64,000 bases of DNA from an uncultured Bacteroidales bacterium (GCA_947164985.1 CAMUYI010000003.1:105378-169377), one strand, 5' to 3'; counted from the stretch's first letter, positions 9,353-18,564 are shown. The notes: generated by a model from the letters alone, not told the origin. Made by a program: numbers and translations.

Positions 9353-10829
9353 AAATCAATTTACACATTCATTATGGACATTGGCAATCTTTTTGTCAGT
9401 GTCCATAGCGTTTGTGGCTTGCAATGATCAGAATAATCCGGAGTCGGAGTCCATTGAAGATCCGTCTCTGCGACCTGCTTGTGAATGGGGCGCTGGAGGA
9501 GGAAAAATGACTACCGGTGGAGCGGGGGGAGCTGTCTATATGGTCTCCTCTTTGGCTGATACGCTCAGTTCAGGAGGCAGTATTATGCCCGGTACCTTGA
9601 GATATGCTGTGCAGAAATCTAGCGCGCGCGTGATTATCTTTAATGTGGCGGGTGTAATCCATTTGACAAAACCTCTGGTGATTTCTAATCCGAATATATC
9701 TATTCTGGGCCAATCTGCTCCGGGAGAGGGTATATGTATCGCCGATTATCCTGTTCAGATTAAAGGGACTCAAAATGTAATTCTCCGATTCTTGCACATT
9801 CGCATGGGAGATTCGAAACTAACTGCGGCTGAAGCAGATGGCGCTGATGCGCTCTCGGTTAATAACTGCAAGAATGTGTTAATTGACCACTGCTCGTTTT
9901 CTTGGTCAACGGATGAGTGTGTTTCTTGTTATGCTAATGAAGATTTTACACTTCAGTATTGTTTCATAACAGAATCGCTTCGTAAGTCTAAACATGACAA
10001 GGGCAACCATGGATATGGCGGTATTTGGGGCGGTAAGAACGCTACCTTCCATCATAACTTGCTTGCCCACCACGACAGCCGTAATCCGCGTTTTGACCAT
10101 GATTATGTAGATAATGCATGTCATGGACCTATCGACTATGTGAATAATGTGGTGTATAATTGGGGCGGAAATTCCACGTATGGGGGGGAGTCAGTTAGCG
10201 AGGCCCGTAAGATAAACATGGTAGCCAATTATTATAAATATGGTCCTGCTACCACGCCTAAATATCGTCTGCTTAATGCTACCACTTATTGTACCAACTG
10301 TACCACTTCAGGCCAAGTGCAACCGGGTAGTTTCTATTTGAAAGACAATTATATGTTTGAATCGCCTTCTGTGACGGCGGACAACTGGAGTGGGGTGATT
10401 ATAGACAACAAGGGTACGGCTACCGTTGATGATTGTAAATCTGCAACAAGACATGAGATGCTATACGATGTGAAAACTCAAAGCGCTGAAGAAGCGTTTG
10501 AAACAGTGCTGGCAAAAGCAGGCTGTTCTTTGCATCGCGATGCGATAGATGAGCGTATAGCCGGAGAAGTGAGGAATGGTACATATACATACACCGGTAG
10601 CAAAAGTGGTACAAAAGGCATTATTGATCGGCCTTCAGATGTGGGAGGATGGCCGGCATATGAAGGTGTTCCCGAAAAGGATACGGATAGGGATGGCATT
10701 CCGGATGCATGGGAAACTGCACATAAATTAGATCCAAAGAGAAGCGATGATGCAAGTAAGCAGACTTTAGTGCCGGGATACACGAATTTGGAGGTATATC
10801 TCAATAACATTGTCGCTCATTTGTACTAA
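9336..10829 (+). CDS. Pectate lyase lipoprotein (PL1-like right-handed beta-helix)
   Basis: Cleaves polygalacturonate by beta-elimination, probably at the cell surface. I place the start at 9336 (ATG at 9330 is an alternative), inside the last codons of susD, because this gives a lipoprotein signal ending AFVAC. The frame is open further upstream to 9195 but that part is only susD read out of frame. The protein is 497 aa. Beta-helix hallmarks are VILRFLHIRMGD, ADALSVNNCKNVLIDHCSFSW and the RNPRF segment expected to carry the catalytic arginine. A calcium-binding DTDRDGIPDAWE module near the C-terminus is frequent in Bacteroidetes pectate lyases. Family PL1 is inferred from motifs; the subfamily is not determined. 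Confidence 0.9.
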   Translation: MAIRTKNQFTHSLWTLAIFLSVSIAFVACNDQNNPESESIEDPSLRPACEWGAGGGKMTTGGAGGAVYMVSSLADTLSSGGSIMPGTLRYAVQKSSARVIIFNVAGVIHLTKPLVISNPNISILGQSAPGEGICIADYPVQIKGTQNVILRFLHIRMGDSKLTAAEADGADALSVNNCKNVLIDHCSFSWSTDECVSCYANEDFTLQYCFITESLRKSKHDKGNHGYGGIWGGKNATFHHNLLAHHDSRNPRFDHDYVDNACHGPIDYVNNVVYNWGGNSTYGGESVSEARKINMVANYYKYGPATTPKYRLLNATTYCTNCTTSGQVQPGSFYLKDNYMFESPSVTADNWSGVIIDNKGTATVDDCKSATRHEMLYDVKTQSAEEAFETVLAKAGCSLHRDAIDERIAGEVRNGTYTYTGSKSGTKGIIDRPSDVGGWPAYEGVPEKDTDRDGIPDAWETAHKLDPKRSDDASKQTLVPGYTNLEVYLNNIVAHLY

Positions 10830-10888
10830 AAATGCAAAAAATCTACATTTTTTAACAAAATGTACTTGTATATATCCTAAAAATGTAG

Positions 10889-10896
10889 TAATTTTG
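10889..10896 (+). promoter_or_regulatory. -7 element TAATTTTG with TTG -33 at 10866
   Basis: TAATTTTG sits 63 bp before the next start codon. TTG at 10866-10868 lies 20 bp upstream, which is proper Bacteroidetes spacing. The small secreted protein can therefore be transcribed independently of the PUL. Confidence 0.65.
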
Positions 10897-10959
10897 CGGC
10901 GGATTTGTAAAATAGGCTTTACAATTAACAACAATATTAACTTTTAAAACTCAACAATT

Positions 10960-11655
10960 ATGAAGAAATTCTTCTTTTTCGCAGCTGCAGCGCTTGCAGC
11001 AATGACTGTTAATGCACAGACTTTGATTTTTGATGCTGACACAGTAAAGACAGCAGGTTCATGGTCTAACGGACACACCTGGGAAGTTGGCGAATCTTTT
11101 GAGGTAAAACTCGTTGACACCAAGGGTAAGTTCCAAATTGATGCAAACAATGCATATTTTGGTACAGCTGACAATCATGTAAAACTGCAATCTCGTCTGA
11201 AAACTGGTGGAAAGACAGCAGAAAGTGGTGAAAATAGCATTGAGATTACTATGTATAAATCGGGCAAGTTGAATATCGCTGCTCGTACAGGTTCTAACTC
11301 TGCTACAGATCGTAACATTATTATCAAACAAAATGGCAACACGCTTCTTGACCATATTTTGCTTGAGTCTGAGGCTATCGAGGTAGCAGGTTTGGATAGC
11401 AAAGATCCGTCCAAGTTAACTAAAATTTATCCGATTCTCTCTTGTGATGTAACCGCAGGTACAGTTATTATCTCTTATCCTGTAAATGGTATCAACATCT
11501 ATGCTATTGCATTAGGTGACATTGAGGTTACTCCTGCATCTGAAGGTATCGAAAACACCAACGCTGCTGTTAAGGTTGAGAAGTTCTACCGTGATGGTCA
11601 ACTCATCATCCGTAAGAACGGTGTAGAGTACAACGCTCTTGGCACACGTCTCTAA
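10960..11655 (+). CDS. Secreted protein of unknown function with sorting-type C-terminal tail
   Basis: Protein of 231 aa with a signal peptide (about 1-20, ending in VNAQ). The middle resembles a small beta-sandwich (about 40-180) but I do not recognise a family. The last 27 residues (VEKFYRDGQLII..NGVEYNALGTRL) resemble the tail of the 1037-aa protein at 40104-43217 and recall C-terminal sorting domains of the type IX system. Its place after the pectate lyase suggests a role in pectin binding, but nothing in the sequence proves this. It has its own promoter and a strong terminator. Confidence 0.75.
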   Translation: MKKFFFFAAAALAAMTVNAQTLIFDADTVKTAGSWSNGHTWEVGESFEVKLVDTKGKFQIDANNAYFGTADNHVKLQSRLKTGGKTAESGENSIEITMYKSGKLNIAARTGSNSATDRNIIIKQNGNTLLDHILLESEAIEVAGLDSKDPSKLTKIYPILSCDVTAGTVIISYPVNGINIYAIALGDIEVTPASEGIENTNAAVKVEKFYRDGQLIIRKNGVEYNALGTRL

Positions 11656-11672
11656 TCCCTAACGGATATTTT

Positions 11673-11700
11673 AAAAGGCTCGCAACTGCGAGCCTTTTTT
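11673..11700 (+). terminator. Rho-independent terminator
   Basis: Stem GGCTCGCA/TGCGAGCC with loop act, flanked by A and T runs, 18 nt after the stop codon at 11655. Confidence 0.93.
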
Positions 11701-11900
11701 GTTGTTTTACCTTCCTTTTAGCTGTCAACAGTTAGTTATTACTTAGATATTACTTGGTTATTGCTTAGTTATTACCCATCCCTCTTCCTAATGTCATTTA
11801 CCTGTCATTTAGCTATCAATTACACACTCATTACGAGGTAATCCTAGACTTTACTCCTACTATCTACCTAATATCACCCTAACCTCGCCCTATTCGACAA
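11701..11900. repeat. AT-rich spacer with tandem ttattac/ttagttatt words
   Basis: No gene. From about 11720 to 11775 the word (t)agttattac or tagatattac recurs about five times, followed by degenerate tcatttacctg words. It belongs to the same class of short tandem arrays found in most gaps of this window. Confidence 0.6.
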
Positions 11901-11911
11901 TAATTTCTGTC

Positions 11912-12063
11912 ATGTCGCTATGTCGCTACTTTAATTATTTGTAGTGACGGTTTGACGGTTTGTCAATATCGTTGTATCTATTTAAATATCATTGATTTAG
12001 GTTAACTATAATCCCGTTTTAAAACCGTCAAACCGTCATCTTCAAATAGCGACATAGCGACAT
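11912..12063. repeat. Nested inverted repeat built from 8-bp direct repeats
   Basis: Left arm: 17 bp at 11912-11928 (ATGTCGCT twice plus A) and 17 bp at 11945-11961 (TGACGGTT twice plus T). The right arm holds exact reverse complements at 12022-12038 and 12047-12063. The loop is 60 bp. No reading frame crosses it. It lies between two convergent terminators. Confidence 0.9.
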
Positions 12064-12072
12064 CTCATTCAT

Positions 12073-12102
12073 CAAAAAGGCTCGCACACGCGAGCCTTTA
12101 TT
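12073..12102 (-). terminator. Rho-independent terminator of the GH28 gene
   Basis: Stem GGCTCGC/GCGAGCC flanked by A and T runs. The core is nearly the same as the terminator at 11673-11700, and it faces it. Confidence 0.88.
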
Positions 12103-12120
12103 GTTGTTATGTACTTGCCT

Positions 12121-13617
12121 TTACTCCAGCGGACTTCCGTTCCAGAGGAGGTTCTTGCTATGCTTGATGTCGTTCTCCTTTTGCGGAGTCATGATGCAGT
12201 TCTGGAACGTAACCTTTTCTGAGAAATCGATCGTCATGCCTTCGCGTGTACCGTACCAACTTACGCCATCAAACAAGATGTCATGAACCGGCAGACCCTT
12301 CAAACCTACCATATCTACCGCCTTACGGGCATTGACGCAGGTGATATTGCGGAACGTGAAATTGCTCCATTCCGGATAGAACTTACTCTTATCATCCGTG
12401 TCTGTAGCACCGCGACCTCCGGCCGAACGATCAGCATAACCCGATTGGAAAAGGAATGCAGCTTCGCGGATGTCCTTCATCGTGATGTTATAGCAATAGA
12501 TGTCCTCGCACCAACCGCCACGACCCGGAGCCGATTTGAAGCGGCAACCGATATCAGTTCCATCGAACATACAATCCTTCACTATCAAACGCTGCATACC
12601 GCCGCAGAACTCAGAACCGATTACAAAACCACCGTGAGCACGGTAAACGGTATCGTTCGTGATCAAGAAATCGCGTTGCGGACCTGCTGCAACTCCCTTG
12701 TCTCCTACACCGCCTTTCATACAAATACCATCGTCACCCGCGCTCACATGACATCCGGCGATGAGGGCAACCTGTACGTTACCCGGGTCCATCGCATCAC
12801 CGTTCTGTGCCCACCACGGACAATCGATCGTGACGTTCTCAATAATGAGGTTCTGGATACGTGTCGGCACGAGGTGGAACTTCGGACTATTGCGCAACGT
12901 CACACCTTCAACCACCAGATTCTTCGAATCGGTGATATTGATTAAGTGCGGACGCATCTTCTCCTGGATCTCCGCCGTAGCTGCGATATTAGGGATACCG
13001 AGTTCCGGCTTCAGGTTAAACGGATACCACCAACGATAGGTCTTATCGTCCGGTTTGAGCGTTCCGCCGAGTGCCAAAGCCTCTTCCCATACTTCCGGAA
13101 TCTTACCGTCACGAACCACTTTCTTCTCCTTCAGAGGACGCCAAATAAATCCCTGACCGTCAATCACACCTTTACCCGTGATACCTACGTTCTCTAACTT
13201 TGAACCATAAATAAGTGCGTTACATTTCTTACTTCCGTCACGCAGACTATCACTCTTCTGAACAAACAACTCTTTGTTCTCCGAACCCAAGATCGTTGCA
13301 CCTTTGCTCAAATGAAGATCAATATTACTTCTCATCTGAATCGGACCGGTTTTCCAAACGCCTCTCGGTACAATCACATGTCCACCACCATTCTTACTCA
13401 GTTCTTTAATCGCTTTGTTAAACGCCTCCGTACAATCGGTCTTTCCGTCAGGTACTGCACCATATTGCGCAATATTAACCGACGTGGCAGGGAACTTGAC
13501 CTCCTGCACACGCTCGATCTCAATCGGCAGGTTGGTGTAGTAATGGTCGTACTTACTTTGTGCGCTTACCATCAGCGCCGCGCCCAATAGTAGGGCGGAG
13601 AGAAGGACTCTTTTCAT
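12121..13617 (-). CDS. Glycoside hydrolase family 28 (polygalacturonase)
   Basis: Hydrolyses galacturonide links in pectin, probably in the periplasm: a cleavable signal peptide (about 1-20, MVSAQ) and no lipobox. Length is 498 aa with a right-handed beta-helix. GH28 catalytic motifs are visible: NGDAMD (272-277, family NTD site), GDDG (294-297), AHGG (327-330, family GHG) and CRFKS (358-362, family RIK). It converges with the SusCD-lyase genes and would act on fragments made by the lyase and imported by SusCD. Endo versus exo action cannot be told. Confidence 0.95.
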   Translation of the reverse strand: MKRVLLSALLLGAALMVSAQSKYDHYYTNLPIEIERVQEVKFPATSVNIAQYGAVPDGKTDCTEAFNKAIKELSKNGGGHVIVPRGVWKTGPIQMRSNIDLHLSKGATILGSENKELFVQKSDSLRDGSKKCNALIYGSKLENVGITGKGVIDGQGFIWRPLKEKKVVRDGKIPEVWEEALALGGTLKPDDKTYRWWYPFNLKPELGIPNIAATAEIQEKMRPHLINITDSKNLVVEGVTLRNSPKFHLVPTRIQNLIIENVTIDCPWWAQNGDAMDPGNVQVALIAGCHVSAGDDGICMKGGVGDKGVAAGPQRDFLITNDTVYRAHGGFVIGSEFCGGMQRLIVKDCMFDGTDIGCRFKSAPGRGGWCEDIYCYNITMKDIREAAFLFQSGYADRSAGGRGATDTDDKSKFYPEWSNFTFRNITCVNARKAVDMVGLKGLPVHDILFDGVSWYGTREGMTIDFSEKVTFQNCIMTPQKENDIKHSKNLLWNGSPLE

Positions 13618-13621
13618 GATA

Positions 13622-13664
13622 ATATAATTTTGAATTCTTAATTCTTAATTTTTAATTTCTATTA
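13622..13664. repeat. Short tandem array (ttcttaa/tttttaa words) before GH28
   Basis: Heptamer-like words gaattct, taattct, taatttt and taatttc repeat in the 50-bp gap between the flavoprotein and GH28. Confidence 0.7.
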
Positions 13665-13667
13665 CAA

Positions 13668-15209
13668 CTACCGTGCCAACTCCGCAATCTTAAGTGCTGC
13701 ATTGATACCATCCAAAGCAGAACTCGTGATACCTCCTGCATAACCCGCTCCTTCGCCGCAGGGATAGAGCAGGGGAGTACTCACCGATTGTAAACTCTCC
13801 GGATCGCGCGGAATACGTACCGCACTACTGCTTCGACTCTCCACACCCACGATGACGGCATCATTCGTCAGGAAGCCCGGGTATTTCTTATCAAAATCCC
13901 TAAACCCCTGTTGGAGGCGTTTACCGATATGCGCCGGTAACCATTGATCCAGCCGACTCGGTATAATGCCCGGCAAATAACTGCATGCCGGCAAATCCTT
14001 ACTCGCTTTGCCTTCTACGAAATCTCTAAGACGTTGCGCAGGTGCAGCAGAGTAATTTTTAATTTTTAATTTTTCATTTTTAATTTGGGAAACCTGCTGG
14101 AACGCCAGCCGCTCCAAAGCTTCTTGATATAGAAGCCCTTTGAGCGGATCGTTTCCCTCTATATCTTCCGGATTGATCTGCACCACCATTCCTGAGTTGG
14201 CATAAGGTGAATTACGATGACTTGCACTCATCCCGTTCACGACGCAACTACCTGCTTCGCTGCCTGCCGGCACAATATGTCCGCCCGGACACATACAGAA
14301 TGAATAAACGCCTCGCCCATCCACCTGCGTTACCAAACTATACGAGGCATTGCCGACGTACTCAATAAGTTCTGAATCCTGACGGCTGATGGCTGATGGC
14401 TTAAGATGGTACATGAGCTTATTGATAAGTACCTGCGGGTGCTCTGCACGAACGCCCATCGCAAAGCCTTTCGTCTCTAACTTCACACCCTCTGCCGCTA
14501 ACATCCGATACGTATCATGTGCTGAGTGTCCTATCGCCAAGATTAATGGAATTTTCCATTTTCCATTTTCCATTTTCCACTCTTTGAGACTTCTCACGCA
14601 AGTCTCAAAGTGAATCTCGCCGCCATGCGCAATGATACATTCTCGCATTCGCTTAATGATGCCCGGTAACTTATCGGAACCGATATGGGCATGTGCTTCG
14701 TAGAGCACGGTATCAGGGGCACCGAAATAATGGAAAAGTTCCATGACCCGCTGCATGTTACCGCGTTTCTTCGAGCGGGAGAAGAGTTTGCCGTCCGAGA
14801 AAGTACCTGCGCCACCTTCGCCGAAACAGTAGTTCGATTCCGGATTTAAGCCTTCATTCCGATTCAGCAAAGCGATATCTTTCTTGCGTTCACTCACTTC
14901 CTTTCCCCGTTCATAAATAATCGGTTTGATCCCATGTTCAAGCAATGTTAACGCCGCAAAAAGTCCCGCAGGACCTGCACCAATAATAACCACCGATCGC
15001 TCTGCCTTATGTACGTCTTGGAAGACAGGCGGTGCATAGAGTGGGATAGCTGCATCTTTGGCGATAGGCTTTCCGTTGTCATCCGTAAGTATAGTAAGAT
15101 GCACGCGCAACTCTCGCTGCCGTGCATCTACTGAACGTTTCACTACCCGCCATTGTTGCTCAGCGATAAACGCCTCGCGCGGGGTTAATATATATTGGAT
15201 AGTGTCCAC
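13668..15209 (-). CDS. FAD-dependent dehydrogenase of the COG2509 type
   Basis: Flavoprotein of 513 aa with no known substrate. The dinucleotide motif GAGPAG is at 77-82 with the adenosine-ribose glutamate E100 at the end of the next strand. CFGEGGAGTFSDGK and CPGGHIVPAGSE are typical of this group, as is the final FAD contact PCGEGAGYAGGI. Three short tandem arrays are inserted in frame: 14549-14580 gives WKMENGKWK, 14053-14087 gives KNEKLKIKN, and 14379-14400 is of the ctgatgg type. They look like insertions at loops; the core motifs are intact. Its last codons are 50 bp from GH28, with no sign of functional coupling. Confidence 0.85.
   Translation of the reverse strand: MDTIQYILTPREAFIAEQQWRVVKRSVDARQRELRVHLTILTDDNGKPIAKDAAIPLYAPPVFQDVHKAERSVVIIGAGPAGLFAALTLLEHGIKPIIYERGKEVSERKKDIALLNRNEGLNPESNYCFGEGGAGTFSDGKLFSRSKKRGNMQRVMELFHYFGAPDTVLYEAHAHIGSDKLPGIIKRMRECIIAHGGEIHFETCVRSLKEWKMENGKWKIPLILAIGHSAHDTYRMLAAEGVKLETKGFAMGVRAEHPQVLINKLMYHLKPSAISRQDSELIEYVGNASYSLVTQVDGRGVYSFCMCPGGHIVPAGSEAGSCVVNGMSASHRNSPYANSGMVVQINPEDIEGNDPLKGLLYQEALERLAFQQVSQIKNEKLKIKNYSAAPAQRLRDFVEGKASKDLPACSYLPGIIPSRLDQWLPAHIGKRLQQGFRDFDKKYPGFLTNDAVIVGVESRSSSAVRIPRDPESLQSVSTPLLYPCGEGAGYAGGITSSALDGINAALKIAELAR
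14549..14580. repeat. Heptamer array inside the COG2509 gene
   Basis: Word ttttcca repeated about four times. On the coding strand it reads as the 7-residue unit MENGKWK, also found inside recF (46602-46632). Related arrays in the same gene lie at 14053-14087 and 14379-14400. Confidence 0.9.
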
Positions 15210-15236
15210 TAACCCGTAACCGGTAACCCGTAACCG
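15209..15236. repeat. Heptamer array taacccg/taaccgg between the COG2509 gene and recA
   Basis: Four 7-bp words (taacccg, taaccgg, taacccg, taaccgc) fill the gap between the two genes. Confidence 0.85.
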
Positions 15237-16277
15237 CTATTTCCCGATCTTACTGAGTACAGCCTCCAGACCAAGTTCTTTCACTTTCTCGCTGATCTTT
15301 GCCTCCAACTCTTCGCACAGATCCGGGTTCTCTGCCAGTACATCTTTCACCTTGTCGCGACCCTGACCCAACTTGGTGTCTCCGTAACTGAAGAACGAAC
15401 CGCTCTTCTTGATAACCTCGGTAGCAACCGCAAAGTCCAAAATCTCACCGATACGCGAGATACCTTCGTTGAACATAAGATCGAACTCGGCTTTCTTGAA
15501 CGGAGGTGCTACTTTGTTCTTCACTACCTTCACGCGCACTTGGTTACCCTTGATCTGCTCGCCGTCTTTGATCTGACCCGTACGACGGATATCCAGACGA
15601 ACGGAAGCGTAGAACTTCAATGCGTTACCGCCCGTAGTGGTCTCAGGGTTACCGAACATCACACCGATTTTTTCTCGCAACTGGTTGATGAAAATAACCG
15701 TAGTACCGGTTTTGTTCACCGAAGCGGTCATCTTACGCAGCGCCTGACTCATCAGACGTGCTTGCAATCCTACTTTGTTATCACCCATCTCACCGGCGAT
15801 CTCTGCTTTCGGAGTAAGAGCTGCTACAGAGTCAATAACAATCAGATCCACTGCTGCCGAACGGATCAACTCATCTGCAATATCCAGTGCTTGTTCACCG
15901 CTATCCGGTTGAGCAATCAGCAGTTCAGCAATGTTCACACCGAGTTTCTCTGCATAAAAACGGTCAAAAGCATGCTCAGCATCGATGATCGCCGCAATAC
16001 CGCCTTGTTTCTGCACCTCTGCCATCGCGTGGATAGCGAGGGTGGTCTTACCCGACGACTCCGGACCATAGATCTCGATGATACGTCCTTTCGGATAACC
16101 GCCTACGCCCAACGCATAGTTCAGACCCAGACTACCGGTAGGAATAACGGGTACATTCTCTATACTCTCGTCACCCAATTTCATGATGGCACCTTTGCCA
16201 TATTCTTTGTCAATCTTCGCCATCGCAGCCTGCAACGCTTTAAGCTTGTCTGCTGATGGTGCTTGTTTCTCTGCCAT
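15237..16277 (-). CDS. recA: Recombinase A
   Basis: ATP-dependent strand-exchange protein for homologous recombination and SOS induction. The start at 16277 gives [11 protein letters not shown] and 346 aa, normal for RecA; the frame stays open to 16340 but that lies over the promoter. Walker [10 protein letters not shown] is at 71-79, Walker B is [12 protein letters not shown], loop L1 follows [13 protein letters not shown], and the C-terminal domain is complete. It has a strong promoter of its own, and the leader carries ttattacg words (16302-16330). No obvious LexA-type operator was seen. Confidence 0.98.
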   Translation of the reverse strand: MAEKQAPSADKLKALQAAMAKIDKEYGKGAIMKLGDESIENVPVIPTGSLGLNYALGVGGYPKGRIIEIYGPESSGKTTLAIHAMAEVQKQGGIAAIIDAEHAFDRFYAEKLGVNIAELLIAQPDSGEQALDIADELIRSAAVDLIVIDSVAALTPKAEIAGEMGDNKVGLQARLMSQALRKMTASVNKTGTTVIFINQLREKIGVMFGNPETTTGGNALKFYASVRLDIRRTGQIKDGEQIKGNQVRVKVVKNKVAPPFKKAEFDLMFNEGISRIGEILDFAVATEVIKKSGSFFSYGDTKLGQGRDKVKDVLAENPDLCEELEAKISEKVKELGLEAVLSKIGK

Positions 16278-16337
16278 AATATTGTGATTTTTAAATGTTC
16301 GTAATAACGTTATTACGTAATAACGTAATATCGACTG

Positions 16338-16345
16338 CAAAGGTA
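16338..16345 (-). promoter_or_regulatory. recA promoter -7 (TACCTTTG on minus)
   Basis: Reads TACCTTTG on the minus strand. The upstream TTGCGTATGTCA and T tract are shared by many promoters in this window. Confidence 0.85.
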
Positions 16346-16392
16346 CACAAAAAAAATGACATACGCAAGAATTTAATAAATTTTTTATTAAA

Positions 16393-17064
16393 TTAATCGT
16401 ACGAGCTTTGTGAGTAAAGAAATGTTATGTCATTTTTTTCGTAATAGCGACAAAATTCGCGAATTCCACACGCCTCGCATTTCGGCTTTCGGGCTTGGCA
16501 TACATACCGGCCGTGCAGCAAAAGCCAATGATGGGCTTTGGGGATGACAAAAGCAGGAATATACTTAACTAATTGTTTTTCTGTCTGTAAGGGATTCTTG
16601 CTGTTCGTTGTAAGACCTAACCGTTCGCTCACACGGAAGATATGCGTATCCACCGCCATCGTCGGTTGATTCCATATAACTGCACAAACGACATTCGCGG
16701 TCTTGCGACCTACCCCTTGCAGCGTCTGCAAATCTTCGATAGTATCGGGAACTTCACCATGATAAACCTCCACTAACCGTTGTGCCATCTGCACCAGATG
16801 TTCTGATTTGGAACGCGGGTAACTGACGCTCTTTACATATTCGAATACTTCGTCGCTTGTCGCTTTTGCTAAGGACTCCGGTGTTGGATAGGCAGCAAAC
16901 AATGCTGGAGTCACCATGTTGACTCGCTTGTCTGTACATTGTGCTGATAACATCACCGCCATCAGGCATTGGAAAGGGTTGGCAAATACCAACTCACTCT
17001 CCGCAACCGGCATGTTCGCTTCAAACCACGCCAAAATATTTTCAAACCTCGCTTTGGTCGTCAT
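16393..17064 (-). CDS. nth: Endonuclease III
   Basis: Base-excision DNA glycosylase/AP lyase for oxidised pyrimidines. Length is 223 aa. The helix-hairpin-helix [12 protein letters not shown] carries the catalytic lysine K121, and the catalytic aspartate is D139 in AVDTHIFRV. The 4Fe-4S cluster is C189-x6-C196-x2-C199-x5-C205, an exact match to the family spacing. Its start overlaps the DUF4924 gene by 23 bp, so the two are co-translated. Confidence 0.97.
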   Translation of the reverse strand: MTTKARFENILAWFEANMPVAESELVFANPFQCLMAVMLSAQCTDKRVNMVTPALFAAYPTPESLAKATSDEVFEYVKSVSYPRSKSEHLVQMAQRLVEVYHGEVPDTIEDLQTLQGVGRKTANVVCAVIWNQPTMAVDTHIFRVSERLGLTTNSKNPLQTEKQLVKYIPAFVIPKAHHWLLLHGRYVCQARKPKCEACGIREFCRYYEKNDITFLYSQSSYD

Positions 17065-17500
17065 GATAGGTGCGGCTTAAGAATGTGAGTACTTGTGTCG
17101 CCTGTTGTTGCACAGAAGCGGTCTCCGGGGTGATCTCCTTTTTCTGAAGACGAAGCATCATAATCTGATAGAGTAACACGAGGCATGCTTCGATATCTGA
17201 CATCGTAGGCCGGTCGGTTTTGGCCTTCAGTAGATTCAGACTCGGTTGCAAACGAATGATGGCAGCGCGGTACATGGCATCTTCGTTGAGAAGCGTAGTA
17301 TGCAGGTCTTCCAGTTCGGAAAGCGCATTATTGGCTAAGGCCAAATGACCACCCTCTACGATACCTTCGCGATGCATCATCTCGTTGAGGTCATGTAATT
17401 CAGGCGTAGCCTCCGCATTCTGCGGAAACGCCCGCAAATAGTCCTCCATCTGCCATAGATAGAGAATATATTCGGCTATATTGTCTTTTTTAGATTTCAT
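17042..17500 (-). CDS. DUF4924-family protein
   Basis: All-helical cytoplasmic protein of 152 aa, recognised by IAEYILYLWQMEDYLRAF at the N-terminus. This family is found in Bacteroidetes and its function is unknown. I prefer the start at 17500 (MKSKKDN); the extra residues upstream (MTIEFIVR) come from the aatcgtc array. It sits between the S4 protein and nth in a compact operon. Confidence 0.8.
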   Translation of the reverse strand: MKSKKDNIAEYILYLWQMEDYLRAFPQNAEATPELHDLNEMMHREGIVEGGHLALANNALSELEDLHTTLLNEDAMYRAAIIRLQPSLNLLKAKTDRPTMSDIEACLVLLYQIMMLRLQKKEITPETASVQQQATQVLTFLSRTYHDDQSEV

Positions 17501-17561
17501 TCGTACAATGAATTCAATCGTCAATCAATCGTTAAATCGTCATTCGTCCAATCGTCAATCT
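17497..17561. repeat. Array of caatcgt words reaching into the S4 gene
   Basis: Words such as caatcgt, caatcaatcgt, ttaaatcgt and ccaatcgt fill the gap and code for the C-terminal DDWTNDDLTID of the S4 protein. A nearly identical array lies at 56140-56195 before ruvB. Confidence 0.85.
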
Positions 17562-17931
17562 CACTCATAAATACCTCAATATCTCGTCTGTCTTTCTTTG
17601 TCGGTCTTCCGGTGCCTCTATCCCTACCGCCATTACCGGCCAAGCGTGCCAACTCCAGCAGTTCGAGTTGTTGCGGAGAGGTGCAATCCTGCATATAATC
17701 GGGTACAAGCTTGGCACCTAAGCGGTTCTCCGTCAGTTGAAGTACCTTATAGGTATAAGTGATCGGACCTTTGCGTACGTTGAACGTATCGCCTATCTTG
17801 AAAGTGCGGCTGGGTTTTAGCTGTACGCCATTCATCGTGATACGCCCGTTCTTGCAGGCGTCAGCGGCGATAGAGCGGGTCTTATAGATCCGCATAGCCC
17901 AGAGGTATTTATCTACTCGTACTTCCATCAT
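17521..17931 (-). CDS. S4-domain RNA-binding protein (Hsp15/HslR-like)
   Basis: Small RNA-binding protein of 136 aa. The S4 domain covers about 1-65 (VRVDKYLWAMRIYKTRS, then ITMNG and FKIGDTFNVRKG). E. coli Hsp15 binds stalled 50S subunits carrying nascent peptide; a similar ribosome-rescue role is inferred. The C-terminal acidic tail (IDDWTNDDLTID) is encoded by a tandem array rather than conserved sequence, so the original stop was probably earlier. Starts at 17931 or 17928 are equivalent. Confidence 0.88.
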   Translation of the reverse strand: MMEVRVDKYLWAMRIYKTRSIAADACKNGRITMNGVQLKPSRTFKIGDTFNVRKGPITYTYKVLQLTENRLGAKLVPDYMQDCTSPQQLELLELARLAGNGGRDRGTGRPTKKDRRDIEVFMSEIDDWTNDDLTID

Positions 17932-17960
17932 TCCATCATTAAGCGAAGCGGCTCATTTCA

Positions 17961-18524
17961 TCATTTATTATTGTATTGATTCATGGTGCGGTCAATGCCT
18001 TGCAGGCAGAATGAGGGAATGATCTCGGAGGTTACTTTGAGACGCTCGTCAATCGTCTTTTTCTCTTCATCGGTCCATTCACCGAGTACAAAATTGATCT
18101 GCGTTCCGCGTGTGTACTCGTTTCCTATACCGAAACGTACGCGTGCGTAGTTCTCGGTACCTAAAACGGATTGAATGTTACCGAGTCCGTTATGCCCGCC
18201 GTTAGAACCCTGTTTGCGAATACGAATCGTACCAAACGGCAGATTCAGATCATCCACCAATACCAACATGTTCTCTACCGGTATCTTCTCCTGTTGCAAC
18301 CAATAACGCACCGCATTGCCGCTGAGGTTCATGTACGTGGAAGGTTTAAGCAATACGAGTTCGGCATTCTTCACGCGGCAACGACCGATGAAACCGTAGC
18401 GCTTGTCCTCCCACTTGACCTCTTTCGACGCGGCAAAGGCATCGATCATCATAAAACCGATGTTATGGCGCGTACCTGCGTACTCGTCACCTATATTGCC
18501 TAAACCAACTATTAGATATTTCAT
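17961..18524 (-). CDS. pth: Peptidyl-tRNA hydrolase
   Basis: Releases tRNA from prematurely ended peptidyl-tRNA. Length is 187 aa, normal. Motifs are [10 protein letters not shown] with the following tyrosine, the catalytic histidine H20 in TRHNIGF, the aspartate in [11 protein letters not shown] and the asparagine in [10 protein letters not shown]. It lies downstream of rplY with a hairpin in between, a frequent bacterial pairing (L25-Pth). Confidence 0.98.
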   Translation of the reverse strand: MKYLIVGLGNIGDEYAGTRHNIGFMMIDAFAASKEVKWEDKRYGFIGRCRVKNAELVLLKPSTYMNLSGNAVRYWLQQEKIPVENMLVLVDDLNLPFGTIRIRKQGSNGGHNGLGNIQSVLGTENYARVRFGIGNEYTRGTQINFVLGEWTDEEKKTIDERLKVTSEIIPSFCLQGIDRTMNQYNNK

Positions 18525-18530
18525 ATCTAA

Positions 18531-18560
18531 TTGTTTAATGTTGAATGTTTAATGTTTAAA
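18531..18560. repeat. Array of gtttaat/gttgaat words between rplY and pth
   Basis: Octamer-like words tgtttaat, gttgaat, gtttaat and gttta directly upstream of pth. A second array (taattcgt/taattcct) occupies 18601-18633. Confidence 0.75.
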
Positions 18561-18564
18561 GAAT

